Of a stretch of DNA of 64,000 nt, positions 8,425 through 16,967 are shown piece after piece; the stretch's first letter is position 1, and each line of letters begins with the position of its first letter. A program made the position numbers and the translations under genes. The notes below the pieces were generated by a model that saw only the letters and a program-made list of their open reading frames with translations, did no database searches and was not told where the DNA came from. The stretch is taken from the NCBI GenBank assembly GCA_964567125.1, contig CAZMLC010000004.1, positions 1 through 64,000 on the forward strand. Reading direction: 5' to 3'. The stretch comes from CAZMLC01 sp964567125. GTDB lineage: Bacteria; Verrucomicrobiota; Kiritimatiellia; RFP12; UBA1067.

Positions 8425-9633
8425 ATGGCTGCTTCACGGTTCATCAATCGCTTGGTTGACCGGGTTGACAAGATCGATCCGGAGAGTCTGCAGTCGCACT
8501 TGTTGCGCCTGGCGCAGGAACATGGGTTTCTGGAGACGATCTTTCAGTCTATCCAGGAGGGGATCCTTGTGATCAACATGGATGGTCTGCTGATCTATGC
8601 CAACCGGGCGGCTGAAGGCATGGTCGGACTGGATTTTGCCAAATCCAAGGGCCGTTCCGTCGTGCGTCTGTTGCGGAGCTGGGAGTGGGAGCACCTGCTC
8701 GAACCGCGGCTGGACAGCGAGGAGGATTGGGCGCGCGTGGTGACGCGTGAGATCGAGCTGGCCTATCCGGATCATCGTTACATCAGCGTCTATGCGAAGC
8801 CCTTCAAAGGCGCGGCGGAAGATGGCCATGGTGTCTTGATCATCCTGCGCGACATTTCGCGCGAACGCAATCTCGAGGCCTCGGTGATCGAATCGGAGCG
8901 CATCAACGCCGTGAAGAATCTGGCTGCGGGGCTGGCGCATGAAATCGGCAATCCGCTCAACGCGCTGAATATCCATCTGCAGTTGCTGCTGCGCGAGCTG
9001 AACGAAGTGAAGGATGTCGCCGTGCGGCAATCCTTGCAGAAGCTGGCTACGGTTGCGCGGAGTGAGATCGAACGGTTGCATGCGATCAATACCCAGTTTC
9101 TCGGCGCGATCCGTCCGCAGAAGGCGGAGTTGAAACCTGAGCATCCCGAGCAGATTCTGCAAGAGACGCTGAACGTGATGCGCACGGAATTTGAGAATCG
9201 CAGGATTCAGGTTTCGCTCGAATCGTCGGAACGCATTCCGACCGTCCATCTGGATGCGGCGCAGATTAAGCAGGTCTACTTCAATGTGATCAAGAATGCG
9301 CTTGAGGCAATGCCGGATGGCGGTGCGCTGCGCATTGTTTTCAGCGTGGACGATATCTTCGTCGACATTGCCTTTATCGACACCGGGTGCGGCATTGCGC
9401 CGGAAGAGCTGGGGCGCGTCTTTGAACCCTACCATACGACCAAGCAGAAAGGCAATGGGCTGGGGCTGATGATTGTGCAGCGTATCCTGGAGGAGCACGG
9501 CGGCGAGATCGAACTTTCCAGCAAGCAGGGCGAGGGGACGAGTTTTCGCATTCGTCTGCCGCGCAGTGAACGACGGGTCCGCCAGCTCAGCGCATCGGGA
9601 ACAGAGGCGGAAGACGGAGCAGTGGTTTTATGA
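8425..9633 (+). CDS. PAS-domain sensor histidine kinase (NtrB-like)
   Basis: 402 residues with no membrane segment, so a cytoplasmic sensor. A PAS domain covers about residues 35-150. The phosphoacceptor helix follows, with His172 in GLAHEIGNPLNALNIH, and then an ATPase domain with N box NVIKNALEAMPDGG, G1 box DTGCGIAPEELGRVF and G2 box KGNGLGLMIVQ. The stop codon overlaps the start of the next gene (ATGA at 9630), so it is translationally coupled to its response regulator. The architecture matches NtrB-type kinases that phosphorylate sigma54 activators. The signal is unknown. Confidence 0.93.
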   Translation: MAASRFINRLVDRVDKIDPESLQSHLLRLAQEHGFLETIFQSIQEGILVINMDGLLIYANRAAEGMVGLDFAKSKGRSVVRLLRSWEWEHLLEPRLDSEEDWARVVTREIELAYPDHRYISVYAKPFKGAAEDGHGVLIILRDISRERNLEASVIESERINAVKNLAAGLAHEIGNPLNALNIHLQLLLRELNEVKDVAVRQSLQKLATVARSEIERLHAINTQFLGAIRPQKAELKPEHPEQILQETLNVMRTEFENRRIQVSLESSERIPTVHLDAAQIKQVYFNVIKNALEAMPDGGALRIVFSVDDIFVDIAFIDTGCGIAPEELGRVFEPYHTTKQKGNGLGLMIVQRILEEHGGEIELSSKQGEGTSFRIRLPRSERRVRQLSASGTEAEDGAVVL

Positions 9634-11009
9634 AGGCTAAACCGACCTTATTGATTGTGGATGACGATAAGAATACGCGCGATGGGCTTCAGCGCGCGTT
9701 GCAGCGCAATTATACGCCTTTGGTCGCGGAGAGCGCGGAGGCGGCGTTGAAGATCCTGGCCCAGGAACCTGCGGTTGATGTCATGCTTTCCGATTTGCGC
9801 ATGCCGGGCGAGAATGGACTCAGTTTGCTGAAGCAGGTGCAGGCGCAGTATCCGGCTGTCACGTGCATCCTGCTGACGGCGTACGGCACGGTGGCCGATG
9901 CCGTGGAGGCGATGAAGCAGGGTGCCTATGATTTTCTGATGAAGCCGATCAATCTGGATCATCTGGATCTGCTTCTGGCGCGTGCGATCCATTCGCGCGA
10001 ATTGGAACAGAAGGTCGAGGCGTTGGAGACGCAGCTGAACGCCAAGTATGGCATGGACAACATCATCGGCGAGTCGTCGGAGATGCAGGTCGTCTTCGAA
10101 ACGATCCGTCAGGCCGCGCCCACGCAGGCGTCAGTGCTGATTCAGGGCGCGAGCGGAACGGGCAAGGAGCTGGTGGCGCGCGCGATCCATCGGTTGAGCG
10201 CGCGCAGCAAGGGACCGTATATTGCCATGAACTGTTCGGCGTTCTCGCCGACCTTGCTGGAGAGCGAACTCTTCGGGCATGAAAAAGGCGCCTTCACGGG
10301 CGCGGTTGCGCAGCGCAAGGGCCGTTTTGAAATGGCGGATGGCGGAACGCTCTTTCTGGATGAAGTCTCGGAAATCGATCCTGCGCTGCAATCCAAATTG
10401 CTGCGCGTGCTCGAGACGCGCGAATTCGAACGTGTGGGCGGCGAGCGCTCGATTCAGGTCGATATCCGCCTGATCGCCGCGACCAACCGCAATTTGCAGG
10501 ACTATGTGCAGCAGGGCCATTTCCGCGAAGATCTCTTCTACCGCTTGAATGTCGTGGACATCCTGCTGCCGTCGCTGAGCCAGCGGACGGGGGATATTCC
10601 GCTGCTGGCAACGCATTTTCTCAAAGAGTTTTGCGAAAAGAACAACAAGCAGGTCGAGGGATTCTCCGCTGAGGCGCTCGATCTCTTGGAGCGGTACACC
10701 TGGCCGGGGAATGTGCGCGAACTGCGCAATACGATTGAAAAAATGGTGGTCTTATCGCGCCATCCGCGCTTGCAGGAGAGCGATGTGCCGCAGGCGATTC
10801 GTCATGCGCTGCGCGCTTCCACGTCGCCCTTAAGTTCCGCGGGATCTGTGAGCGTACTCGATCAGGGATCGTTGGCCGACGTGGAGCGTAACAAGATCTT
10901 GGCGGTTCTGGCCAAGAACAGGGGGCATCGCTCCCTCGCTGCCGAAGAATTGGGGATTAGTCGTCGCACCTTGTACCGCAAGTTGAAGGAATATGGGGTA
11001 CAGGAGTAA
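9630..11009 (+). CDS. NtrC-family sigma54-dependent response regulator
   Basis: 459 residues in the classic three-domain order: a receiver with phospho-acceptor Asp55 (in VMLSDLRMPG) and the switch Lys in FLMKPI; an AAA+ domain from about 145 to 380 with Walker A GASGTGKE, the sigma54-contacting GAFTGA loop and Walker B GGTLFLDEV; and a Fis-type helix-turn-helix at the C-terminus (RSLAAEELGISRRTLYRKL). It should activate sigma54 promoters when phosphorylated by the adjacent kinase. No convincing -24/-12 promoter was found next to it, so targets may be elsewhere. Confidence 0.95.
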   Translation: MKAKPTLLIVDDDKNTRDGLQRALQRNYTPLVAESAEAALKILAQEPAVDVMLSDLRMPGENGLSLLKQVQAQYPAVTCILLTAYGTVADAVEAMKQGAYDFLMKPINLDHLDLLLARAIHSRELEQKVEALETQLNAKYGMDNIIGESSEMQVVFETIRQAAPTQASVLIQGASGTGKELVARAIHRLSARSKGPYIAMNCSAFSPTLLESELFGHEKGAFTGAVAQRKGRFEMADGGTLFLDEVSEIDPALQSKLLRVLETREFERVGGERSIQVDIRLIAATNRNLQDYVQQGHFREDLFYRLNVVDILLPSLSQRTGDIPLLATHFLKEFCEKNNKQVEGFSAEALDLLERYTWPGNVRELRNTIEKMVVLSRHPRLQESDVPQAIRHALRASTSPLSSAGSVSVLDQGSLADVERNKILAVLAKNRGHRSLAAEELGISRRTLYRKLKEYGVQE

Positions 11010-11069
11010 GCACCTCGTGCGATATGATGGTGCATAAAACCGGTGAAAAAGGCCGCGTTTCTTGCATAA

Positions 11070-11085
11070 CCGCTGATTTCAGCGG
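11070..11085. repeat. Inverted repeat between the NtrC-type gene and the zinc-knuckle gene
   Basis: CCGCTGA and TCAGCGG form a perfect 7-bp inverted repeat with a 2-base centre. No T-run follows, so it looks more like a protein-binding site than a terminator. It lies 54 bases before the start codon of the next gene. Its function is unknown. Confidence 0.35.
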
Positions 11086-11138
11086 AAGAAGGGCGTATTC
11101 GATTTCTCGGCATGAAAAATGCTATAAGGAGTAAATGT

Positions 11139-12287
11139 ATGATCAAGAATATCGTCGCGATAATGAGTATGGTTGTGGTTAGCCTGACCCTTTTTGCGCA
11201 ATCGCTGGTGATCTGTCCTTCATGTGGACGCGAAGCGAAGGGCGGAGCGGTCGTCTGTTCGCATTGTCAGAAGGCGCTGCCTGCTGCGCCGGCAAAACCT
11301 GTTTCGGCGGCGGAACCGGTTGTGACGAAAGATCCGGCGGCGTTTGAGATCTCGCCGGAACTTGCCGATTGCGCGGAGGCGGCGTTAAAAAGCTATTTTC
11401 GTGAAGGTCGGCTCTGTGAAGAGAAGAACCCGGCGTTAGCGTTTATGTATTTCCAGAATGCGATCGCGGTCTTGCAGATGGTGCCGCAGGAGCGGCTGAA
11501 GCACGAGGATGGTGACGCTTTTCTGAAAGCGCGTAATCGGGCGCTGCACGAAACCCTGCAGGGCCGCAGGACGTGCCGCCGGTGCAAAGGCACGGGCAAC
11601 TTTCTGATGGATCTCCGCAAGAGCGATCCGCGGGCGGGCATCAAGCAGGCGCAGGGGATCCCGTGTCCGGACTGCAAAGGGAAGGGGACGGTTCCGGGCG
11701 TGCGCGAGATTACGAAGGTGAAGGCTGACCTTGCGCGTGCGCAGGCGGAGTTCGAACGCATTCGTACCGCCGCGCGCGATGTGCGTTTAGGTCGCGTCAT
11801 GGTTCCTGCGGAGATGGAACATCTGCTGACCATGCGGATGCGCGCGAAGATCATGACCGCGCGGCCTGTTCCGTGCGGAAACTGCCAGGGATCGATGCGG
11901 CAGCTCTGTACGATCTGCAAGGGTGACGGCTGGGTTAAATGCACCTATGCGAACTGCAAGAACGGTGAACTGTCGGAAGTAAAGCAGACGCAGACCATCG
12001 TCTCAAAGCGATTGAACGATTCGGATATTAAGAAATGCCCGCGCTGTCAGGGGACAGCGGAGGTGCCCTGTGTGAAATGCGATGGCTCGGGCAGCGTGCC
12101 CTGTCAATATTGTTCCGGCAGCGGTTGCGCTGCGCGCTGTACAAAGTGTTCCGGGGCAGGACTGGAAGAGTGCCGGAACTGCAAGGGTTCGGGTCAGGAT
12201 CGCAAGGGGAGTCCCTGTGCTGTATGCAAGGGCGAATGTGTGGTTTTATGCAGCATGTGTAAAGGTGAAGGAGCACGGAATAAATGA
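11139..12287 (+). CDS. Exported multi-zinc-knuckle protein with DnaJ-like CxxCxGxG repeats
   Basis: 382 residues. I chose the ATG at 11139 because AAGGAG lies 7 bases before it and a signal peptide follows (MIKNIVAIMSMVVVSLTLFAQ); an upstream ATG at 11112 has neither. After cleavage comes a zinc-ribbon-like pair (CPSCGREA ... CSHCQKA), an alpha-helical middle of about 90 residues, then CRRCKGTG ... CPDCKGKG, another helical stretch, and a dense C-terminal run of at least eight CxxC knuckles such as CPRCQGT, CVKCDGSG, CQYCSGSG, CTKCSGAG, CRNCKGSG, CAVCKGE and CSMCKGEG. These are the zinc-finger type of DnaJ, but there is no J domain. Its stop overlaps the kinase start, implying a joint role. 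Function unknown. Confidence 0.8.
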   Translation: MIKNIVAIMSMVVVSLTLFAQSLVICPSCGREAKGGAVVCSHCQKALPAAPAKPVSAAEPVVTKDPAAFEISPELADCAEAALKSYFREGRLCEEKNPALAFMYFQNAIAVLQMVPQERLKHEDGDAFLKARNRALHETLQGRRTCRRCKGTGNFLMDLRKSDPRAGIKQAQGIPCPDCKGKGTVPGVREITKVKADLARAQAEFERIRTAARDVRLGRVMVPAEMEHLLTMRMRAKIMTARPVPCGNCQGSMRQLCTICKGDGWVKCTYANCKNGELSEVKQTQTIVSKRLNDSDIKKCPRCQGTAEVPCVKCDGSGSVPCQYCSGSGCAARCTKCSGAGLEECRNCKGSGQDRKGSPCAVCKGECVVLCSMCKGEGARNK

Positions 12288-13183
12288 CCGAAGCAAGCAT
12301 TCCGTCGGTTAAGTTACCGAATTTTCAAATCGTTTCATTTCTTGGGCGGGGCGGTATGGCTTCGGTCTGGAAAGCGCGGCAAGTTTCGCTTGATCGCATG
12401 GTCGCGATCAAGTTTCTCAACGATGCGTTTGCGACCGAGGAGCATGACCGTCAGCAGTTCTGCGCCGAGGCGCAGGAGATGGGCAAGCTGAAGCATCCGA
12501 ATATCGTGCAGGTCTACGATGCCAATTTCAAGGACGGCATCTACTACTTTGTGATGGAGTTTGTCGATGGTTACACCATGGGCGAATTCTTGCGGCGTAA
12601 AAGTCGCCTCGCGCCCGACGACGTGCTGGTGATCGCGGAGAGCGTGGCTGTGGCGCTGGATTACGCGTGGACCGGACATGGCATTGTCCACTGCGATATC
12701 AAACCGGACAACATCATGGCGGATGCGGACGGGACCTTGAAGGTGACGGATCTGGGGCTGTGCCGTTCCGTGACCATGCGCAAGACGCACAACGAACCGG
12801 AAGACACGATTTACGGTACGCCGGCGTATATGTCGCCGGAACAGATCTATGGCGACCGCAAGCTGGATTGCCGCTCCGATATTTATTCACTCGGTGCATC
12901 GCTCTATCATCTGCTGACCGGACAGCTCCTGTTCCCCGGCAAAAGCGATGATGATATGGTGCGCTGTCATGTCGGTGCAAATCAGGCGCCTGCGATCCAG
13001 ACCTTTCTGCCGCACATCAATCCCAGCATCTGCGTGCTCGTGGAAAAGATGCTGGCCAAGAATCCGGATCAGCGGTATCAGGGCTGGCACTCCGTGATTC
13101 ACGATATCAAGCGGATTTTCGCCAATCACGTTCTCTTCCCCAACAACTTCGCGGCAGGCGCAAGTTCGTTGGCTCATCGCTAA
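12284..13183 (+). CDS. Hanks-type serine/threonine protein kinase
   Basis: 299 residues, essentially one kinase domain with no membrane segment and no sensor domain. Visible motifs: glycine loop LGRGGMASVW, ATP-anchoring Lys43 (VAIKFL), catalytic loop HCDIKPDN with Asp138, metal-binding DLG at Asp156 (usually DFG), and activation-segment end GTPAYMSPEQ. The residue before the catalytic Asp is Cys rather than Arg, so this is a non-RD kinase and may not need activation-loop phosphorylation. It overlaps the upstream zinc-knuckle gene by four bases (ATGA), so the two are coupled. The substrate is unknown. Confidence 0.93.
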   Translation: MTEASIPSVKLPNFQIVSFLGRGGMASVWKARQVSLDRMVAIKFLNDAFATEEHDRQQFCAEAQEMGKLKHPNIVQVYDANFKDGIYYFVMEFVDGYTMGEFLRRKSRLAPDDVLVIAESVAVALDYAWTGHGIVHCDIKPDNIMADADGTLKVTDLGLCRSVTMRKTHNEPEDTIYGTPAYMSPEQIYGDRKLDCRSDIYSLGASLYHLLTGQLLFPGKSDDDMVRCHVGANQAPAIQTFLPHINPSICVLVEKMLAKNPDQRYQGWHSVIHDIKRIFANHVLFPNNFAAGASSLAHR

Positions 13184-13188
13184 CGGGC

Positions 13189-13554
13189 GTGCGGCTCATG
13201 GTTACGTTTACATGCGATACGGGTATTTTGATTCGCCACGTCGAAGAGGCCAAAACCCTTTTTCAGCGTATGCGCGGGCTACTGGGCTGTCGCGGCCTCG
13301 GACCTGAGCGCGCGCTGCTGATCGCGTCCTGTCGTGCGGTACACACGGTGGGCATGCGCTTTGCGCTGGATCTGGTCTTCCTTGACCGCGCTAACGTTGT
13401 CGTCCGCATTGTCCGCAACGTTCCTCCGAGGCGCTGGTGCGTCTGGGGCGGGTGGCGTGCCCATCGCGTCCTCGAATGCGAAGCCGGGTGCGTTGACCTT
13501 GCCGCGCTGAGACCCGGCATGACGCTTCATTGCGCGCCGTGGGCCGGTGAGTGA
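13189..13554 (+). CDS. DUF192 family protein
   Basis: 121 residues. It matches the DUF192 pattern: an N-terminal RMRGLLGCRGLGPERALLI stretch, then the conserved VHTVGMRFALDLVFLD and a closing R-V-LEC-AG. The family is a small beta-rich fold of unknown biochemical role, often exported, although no signal peptide is seen here. The start is GTG at 13189 (an ATG at 13198 is possible), five bases after the kinase stop, so it is likely the last gene of that operon. It is convergent with the following serine hydrolase. Confidence 0.8.
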   Translation: MRLMVTFTCDTGILIRHVEEAKTLFQRMRGLLGCRGLGPERALLIASCRAVHTVGMRFALDLVFLDRANVVVRIVRNVPPRRWCVWGGWRAHRVLECEAGCVDLAALRPGMTLHCAPWAGE

Positions 13555-13567
13555 GCGCCTTTTTCCG

Positions 13568-15061
13568 CTACTTGCCTTCCAGCGTCCATGCTTTCGGCCC
13601 GAAAGACTGATTATACGCCAGCGCGACCGTGAGTCCGTCGGGCTTGAATGTCAGCACCACGTCGAGCCGATATGGCGTTTCGCAAAAATAGATCTGGGCT
13701 TTAAACGCTTTCTCACTGATCCAGGCGCCGCTGGCGGCAATCGGTTGCAGACCCTCGACCTGCTGTAGCGCATGCGCGCCGCCTTTTTCAAAATTCAGCG
13801 CGCCGTTGAGCCATTTGCCAAAGCCGCAGCGGATGGTCTGAGGACCGTGGTCGTTGACGATCTTGAGAAGGTAGCCCTCCGTGGTTTCCGTCAGCTGCAG
13901 GGATTGGAGTCCTTTTTCATTGTCGCCAAAGGTGTAGGTCTTTTCCAGCGATTGCGTCAGGTTGAACTGACGTCCCGCAACGGGTGCGAGGCTGAGCGCG
14001 TTGAGTTTCGCGGTCAGTTTGGCCTGTGCATCCGGATTTTCAGCAAGCGGGGCAGGGTTGAAGTTCGGCAGCAGGTCGCGCCAGATGGCGTTGAGCGGCT
14101 TCTGCATGTCGCCCAGTCCGCTGGTGATGGCAATGACCACGTCGTGTTCCGGAATGACGACCACGTATTGTCCGAACGCGCCGTCGCCGCGATAGGCGTT
14201 ATGGCGGCACCGCCAGAACTGGAACCCATAGCCTTGACTCCAGTCGCTTTCCGGATTGTTGCCGTTGGACACCTGCTTGGCCGTGGCCTGTGCAATCCAA
14301 TTGGATGAGAGCAGTTGTTTGCCCTGCCAGCAACCGCGCTGAAGGTAGAGCTGACCAAAGGCGGCAATGTTGCGCGTGGTTACTTTGAGCCCGTAGCCGC
14401 CGGTTGCGATCTGCTGCGGGGAGAACTCCCAGTGCGGGTTTTGAATGTTGAGCGGGGCAAAGAGCCGGGGCGTGAGAAACTCAAGCAGGTTCTTGCCGCT
14501 CTTTTTCTGCACGATGGCCGAGAGCATATAGGTTGCGCCGGTGTTATAGCGGAAGAAGGTGCCCGGCGTATGCTCGACGGGTTGCGCCAGGAAGGTCGTA
14601 ACCCAGTCCTCCGTGCTGCGCTGGCGGATCGCCGGCAGCGTGTCGTTCTGGTTGCCCGTGCTCATGGTGAGCAGATCGCGGATGCGCATGGCCTTCAGAT
14701 TCTCACTGGGATTCGGCGGCAGTTTGTCCGGAAAGATATCGGCGACGCGTTCGTCGATCGAAAGCAAACCTTCGTCAGCGGCGAGACCTACCGCAGTAGA
14801 GGTGAAACTTTTGCTGAGCGAGTAGAGCATGTGCGGCCGCTCAGGCGTATAGGGCGACCACCAGCCCTCGGCCAGGAGCGTGTTGTGACGGATCAGGACG
14901 AACCCGTGGATCGCATTGTTTTCGCGCTCCAGGTTTTCAATCCATGTCAGCACCTTTTCAGAGGAAAGACCCTGGGCTTCAGGTGTGCTCTTCTCAAAGG
15001 CCGCGCTGATGGTGACGATGAGGCTAAGCAATCCGGCAATCAGGAGCAGGGATCTGTTCAT
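13568..15061 (-). CDS. Exported serine hydrolase of the class C beta-lactamase family
   Basis: 497 residues. I chose the ATG at 15061, preceded by GGAG and opening a signal peptide (MNRSLLLIAGLLSLIVTISA). The catalytic SxxK motif is SLSK in HMLYSLSKSFTSTAVG, followed by the conserved hydrophobic region LLSIDERVADIFPDKLP and IRDLLTMSTG. A probable Tyr-x-Asn motif is YNTG (FFRYNTGATYML). The C-terminal 130 residues form a separate beta-rich extension. These enzymes are periplasmic or secreted esterases, peptidases or amidases; true beta-lactamase activity is not implied. It stands alone on the minus strand. Confidence 0.88.
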   Translation of the reverse strand: MNRSLLLIAGLLSLIVTISAAFEKSTPEAQGLSSEKVLTWIENLERENNAIHGFVLIRHNTLLAEGWWSPYTPERPHMLYSLSKSFTSTAVGLAADEGLLSIDERVADIFPDKLPPNPSENLKAMRIRDLLTMSTGNQNDTLPAIRQRSTEDWVTTFLAQPVEHTPGTFFRYNTGATYMLSAIVQKKSGKNLLEFLTPRLFAPLNIQNPHWEFSPQQIATGGYGLKVTTRNIAAFGQLYLQRGCWQGKQLLSSNWIAQATAKQVSNGNNPESDWSQGYGFQFWRCRHNAYRGDGAFGQYVVVIPEHDVVIAITSGLGDMQKPLNAIWRDLLPNFNPAPLAENPDAQAKLTAKLNALSLAPVAGRQFNLTQSLEKTYTFGDNEKGLQSLQLTETTEGYLLKIVNDHGPQTIRCGFGKWLNGALNFEKGGAHALQQVEGLQPIAASGAWISEKAFKAQIYFCETPYRLDVVLTFKPDGLTVALAYNQSFGPKAWTLEGK

Positions 15062-15186
15062 TTTTTGGTCTCCACAAAATAAATGAAAACAGTGTGCCAT
15101 GAAATCGCGAATAAATCGAGTGTGAAGTCGCAGGGGCTGCTGATTTCACGGCGGAACCGGATCGCGCATCTGACAAGAATAGGCTT

Positions 15187-15377
15187 TTGCTTTTTCGCAA
15201 AATCCGCTACTATGAAGACCATAAAAGGTTAAGGATGCTAAGCTTTCGCGCACAGTGAAAAGGAGCATGATTCTTTTCATAGAAGCATGTTTTGTCTTGC
15301 GTGAAGACAAGAAGCTGGTATGATAACGAACCTGTTTAGACCGATTCAGGTTGGAAACACAATAGGAGTAATGAATT
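15187..15377 (+). promoter_or_regulatory. Promoters and hairpin-rich 5' leader of ilvC
   Basis: The 316-base gap before ilvC holds two promoter-like pairs: TTGCTT-18-TATGAA (15187-15216) and TTGCGT-16-TATGAT (15297-15324). It also holds three perfect inverted repeats: 15256-15279 (TGAAAAG/CTTTTCA), 15292-15310 (TTGTCTT/AAGACAA, overlapping the second -35 box) and 15329-15352 (AACCTG/CAGGTT). A ribosome site AGGAG precedes the ilvC ATG. This could be an operator region or a structured leader; no T-run follows any of the hairpins. Confidence 0.45.
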
Positions 15378-16478
15378 ATGGCGAAGATTGATTTTGGCGG
15401 TGTCGTTGAAAACGTCGTCACGCGTAAAGAGTATTCGTTGAAAACTGCTCAGAAGTTCCTCGCGAAGGAGACGATTGCGATCATTGGATACGGTGTACAG
15501 GGACCGGCTCAGTCACTGAACATGCGCGACAACGGAATCAACGTGATTATCGGCCAGGACAAGCGTTTTGCGAGCGACTGGAAGCGTGCGCAAAAGGATG
15601 GCTTCAAGGTTGGTAAGAGCTTGTTCGATATCGAAGAGGCCTGTGAGCGGGCATCAATCGTTATGATCCTCCTGAACGATGCGGCAATCAAGCAGGTGTG
15701 GCCGCGCATTCAGCCGTACATGACAGCCGGCAAGGCGCTCTATTTCTCGCACGGTTTCGGTTGGGTTTACCGCAAGTTGACGGGCGTCAAGGTCAGCGCG
15801 GACGTGGATGTGATCATGGTCGCTCCGAAGGGTTCGGGCACCTCTGTGCGCCGTAACTTCCTCGCCGGCGTGGGCATCAACTCCAGCTTCGCGGTTGCGC
15901 AGGACGCAACGGGCAAGGCTCTTGACCGTACCCTCTCGATCGGCATCGCAGTCGGTTCCGGCTACCTCTTCCCGACGACCTTCGAACACGAAGTGACCTC
16001 GGACCTGGTGGGCGAGCGCGGCGTGCTGATGGGCTGCTTGGCTGGCGTGATGGAAGCTCAGTACGATGTGCTGCGCGCCAATGGCCATACGCCGTCTGAA
16101 GCCTTCAACGAAACCGTCGAAGAGCTGACGCAGAGCTTGATCCGTCTCGTCGATGAAAACGGCATGGACTGGATGTATGCGAACTGTTCGGCAACGGCTC
16201 AGCGCGGTGCCTTGGATTGGCGCCCGAAGTTCAAGAAGGCCACATTGCCGGTCTTCAAGGATCTGTACGAGGCGGTCAAGAGCCAGCGCGAAGCGCGTCA
16301 TGTCATCAAGACCTGCGGTACGGCGGACTACAAGGAGAAACTGGAGAAGGAACTGAAGGTGCTGCGCGATTCCGAGATGTGGCGCGCCGGTGCGGCTTGC
16401 CGCAGCCTTCGTCCGCACGAGAAGGCCAAGGCCAATGCCGCCAAGGCCAAGGGCGTTTCCGGCCGCGGCTCGAACTAA
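15378..16478 (+). CDS. ilvC: Ketol-acid reductoisomerase
   Basis: 366 residues. It performs the NADPH- and Mg-dependent isomerisation and reduction of acetolactate and acetohydroxybutyrate in valine, leucine and isoleucine synthesis. The nucleotide-binding motif is IAIIGYGVQGPAQSLNMRD near residue 35. The knotted C-terminal domain has metal-binding acidic residues in EVTSDLVGERGVLMG and FNETVEELTQ. It has one knotted domain (class I), with an Ala/Lys-rich C-terminal tail of about 20 residues beyond the usual end. No other ilv or leu genes are adjacent, so it is transcribed alone between its own promoter and a terminator. Confidence 0.95.
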   Translation: MAKIDFGGVVENVVTRKEYSLKTAQKFLAKETIAIIGYGVQGPAQSLNMRDNGINVIIGQDKRFASDWKRAQKDGFKVGKSLFDIEEACERASIVMILLNDAAIKQVWPRIQPYMTAGKALYFSHGFGWVYRKLTGVKVSADVDVIMVAPKGSGTSVRRNFLAGVGINSSFAVAQDATGKALDRTLSIGIAVGSGYLFPTTFEHEVTSDLVGERGVLMGCLAGVMEAQYDVLRANGHTPSEAFNETVEELTQSLIRLVDENGMDWMYANCSATAQRGALDWRPKFKKATLPVFKDLYEAVKSQREARHVIKTCGTADYKEKLEKELKVLRDSEMWRAGAACRSLRPHEKAKANAAKAKGVSGRGSN

Positions 16479-16495
16479 GGTGAGCGTCTGCTCGC

Positions 16496-16556
16496 GAAGA
16501 GGTTTGCGTACAGCAAGCCTCTTTCCTGCGATTCCTCTGCATTGCGGAGGAATCGC
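16496..16556 (+). terminator. Two tandem hairpins after ilvC
   Basis: The first hairpin (16496-16525) pairs AAGAGGTTTGC with GCAAGCCTCTT (one G-T pair) and runs into TTTC. The second (16528-16556) is a perfect 10-bp stem, GCGATTCCTC with GAGGAATCGC. The first is the likelier terminator. Confidence 0.6.
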
Positions 16557-16632
16557 ATCTGTTTCAGCGGCGGGTTCGCATTAAAGTGAAGCGTTCCTGG
16601 GCGTAAAAAAGGGATTTATGCTCTTTTCCGGC

Positions 16633-16661
16633 TTGCGTTTCAGCCCCACTCTTTGTTATTC
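16633..16661 (+). promoter_or_regulatory. Weak promoter candidate for rpmE
   Basis: TTGCGT at 16633-16638, a 17-base spacer and TTATTC at 16656-16661, 34 bases before the rpmE start. Confidence 0.3.
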
Positions 16662-16694
16662 TTTTAACTCTTTTACAGCAAAGGGCTTTTGATT

Positions 16695-16895
16695 ATGAAG
16701 AAGGACATTCATCCGAAGTATGAAGAGGCGACGATTTCGTGCGCCTGCGGCAACGTGATTCACACGAAGTCGACCAGAAAAGAAATGAGCGTGAACACCT
16801 GTTCCGCCTGCCATCCTTATTTCACAGGACAGCAGACCATGGTGGATACGGAAGGTCGCGTTGACATGTTCCGTAAACGTTACGCCAAGAAGTAA
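16695..16895 (+). CDS. rpmE: Ribosomal protein bL31
   Basis: 66 residues beginning MKKDIHPKYEEA. It is a component of the large ribosomal subunit at the bridge to the small subunit. The zinc-binding type is present: Cys16-x-Cys18 (ISCACGN) and CSAC at residues 37-40 match the C+ form of the family. Ending in a Lys-rich tail (RKRYAKK) is normal. It lies 72 bases upstream of prfA, a pairing seen in many bacteria. Confidence 0.95.
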   Translation: MKKDIHPKYEEATISCACGNVIHTKSTRKEMSVNTCSACHPYFTGQQTMVDTEGRVDMFRKRYAKK

Positions 16896-16967
16896 ATCGC
16901 GGCGGGAAAACTGGGTCGGGCGGCGTTTTGCAGTGGCAAGGCGCAATCCGGCCTCTTTTATTTTCTT

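Noticed and set aside
11045..11075. Sigma54 promoter before the zinc-knuckle gene
   Set aside because: GG and GC are present near 11051-11065 but are 11 bases apart instead of 10, and flanking bases fit poorly.
13568..15061. Antibiotic-inactivating beta-lactamase
   Set aside because: The SxxK fold is shared with many esterases and peptidases, and the C-terminal extension and sequence are of the generic serine-hydrolase type.
15267..15323. ilv leader peptide as an annotated gene
   Set aside because: The AGGAG is only one base from the ATG, and no terminator hairpin with a T-run follows, so I kept it as an observation only.
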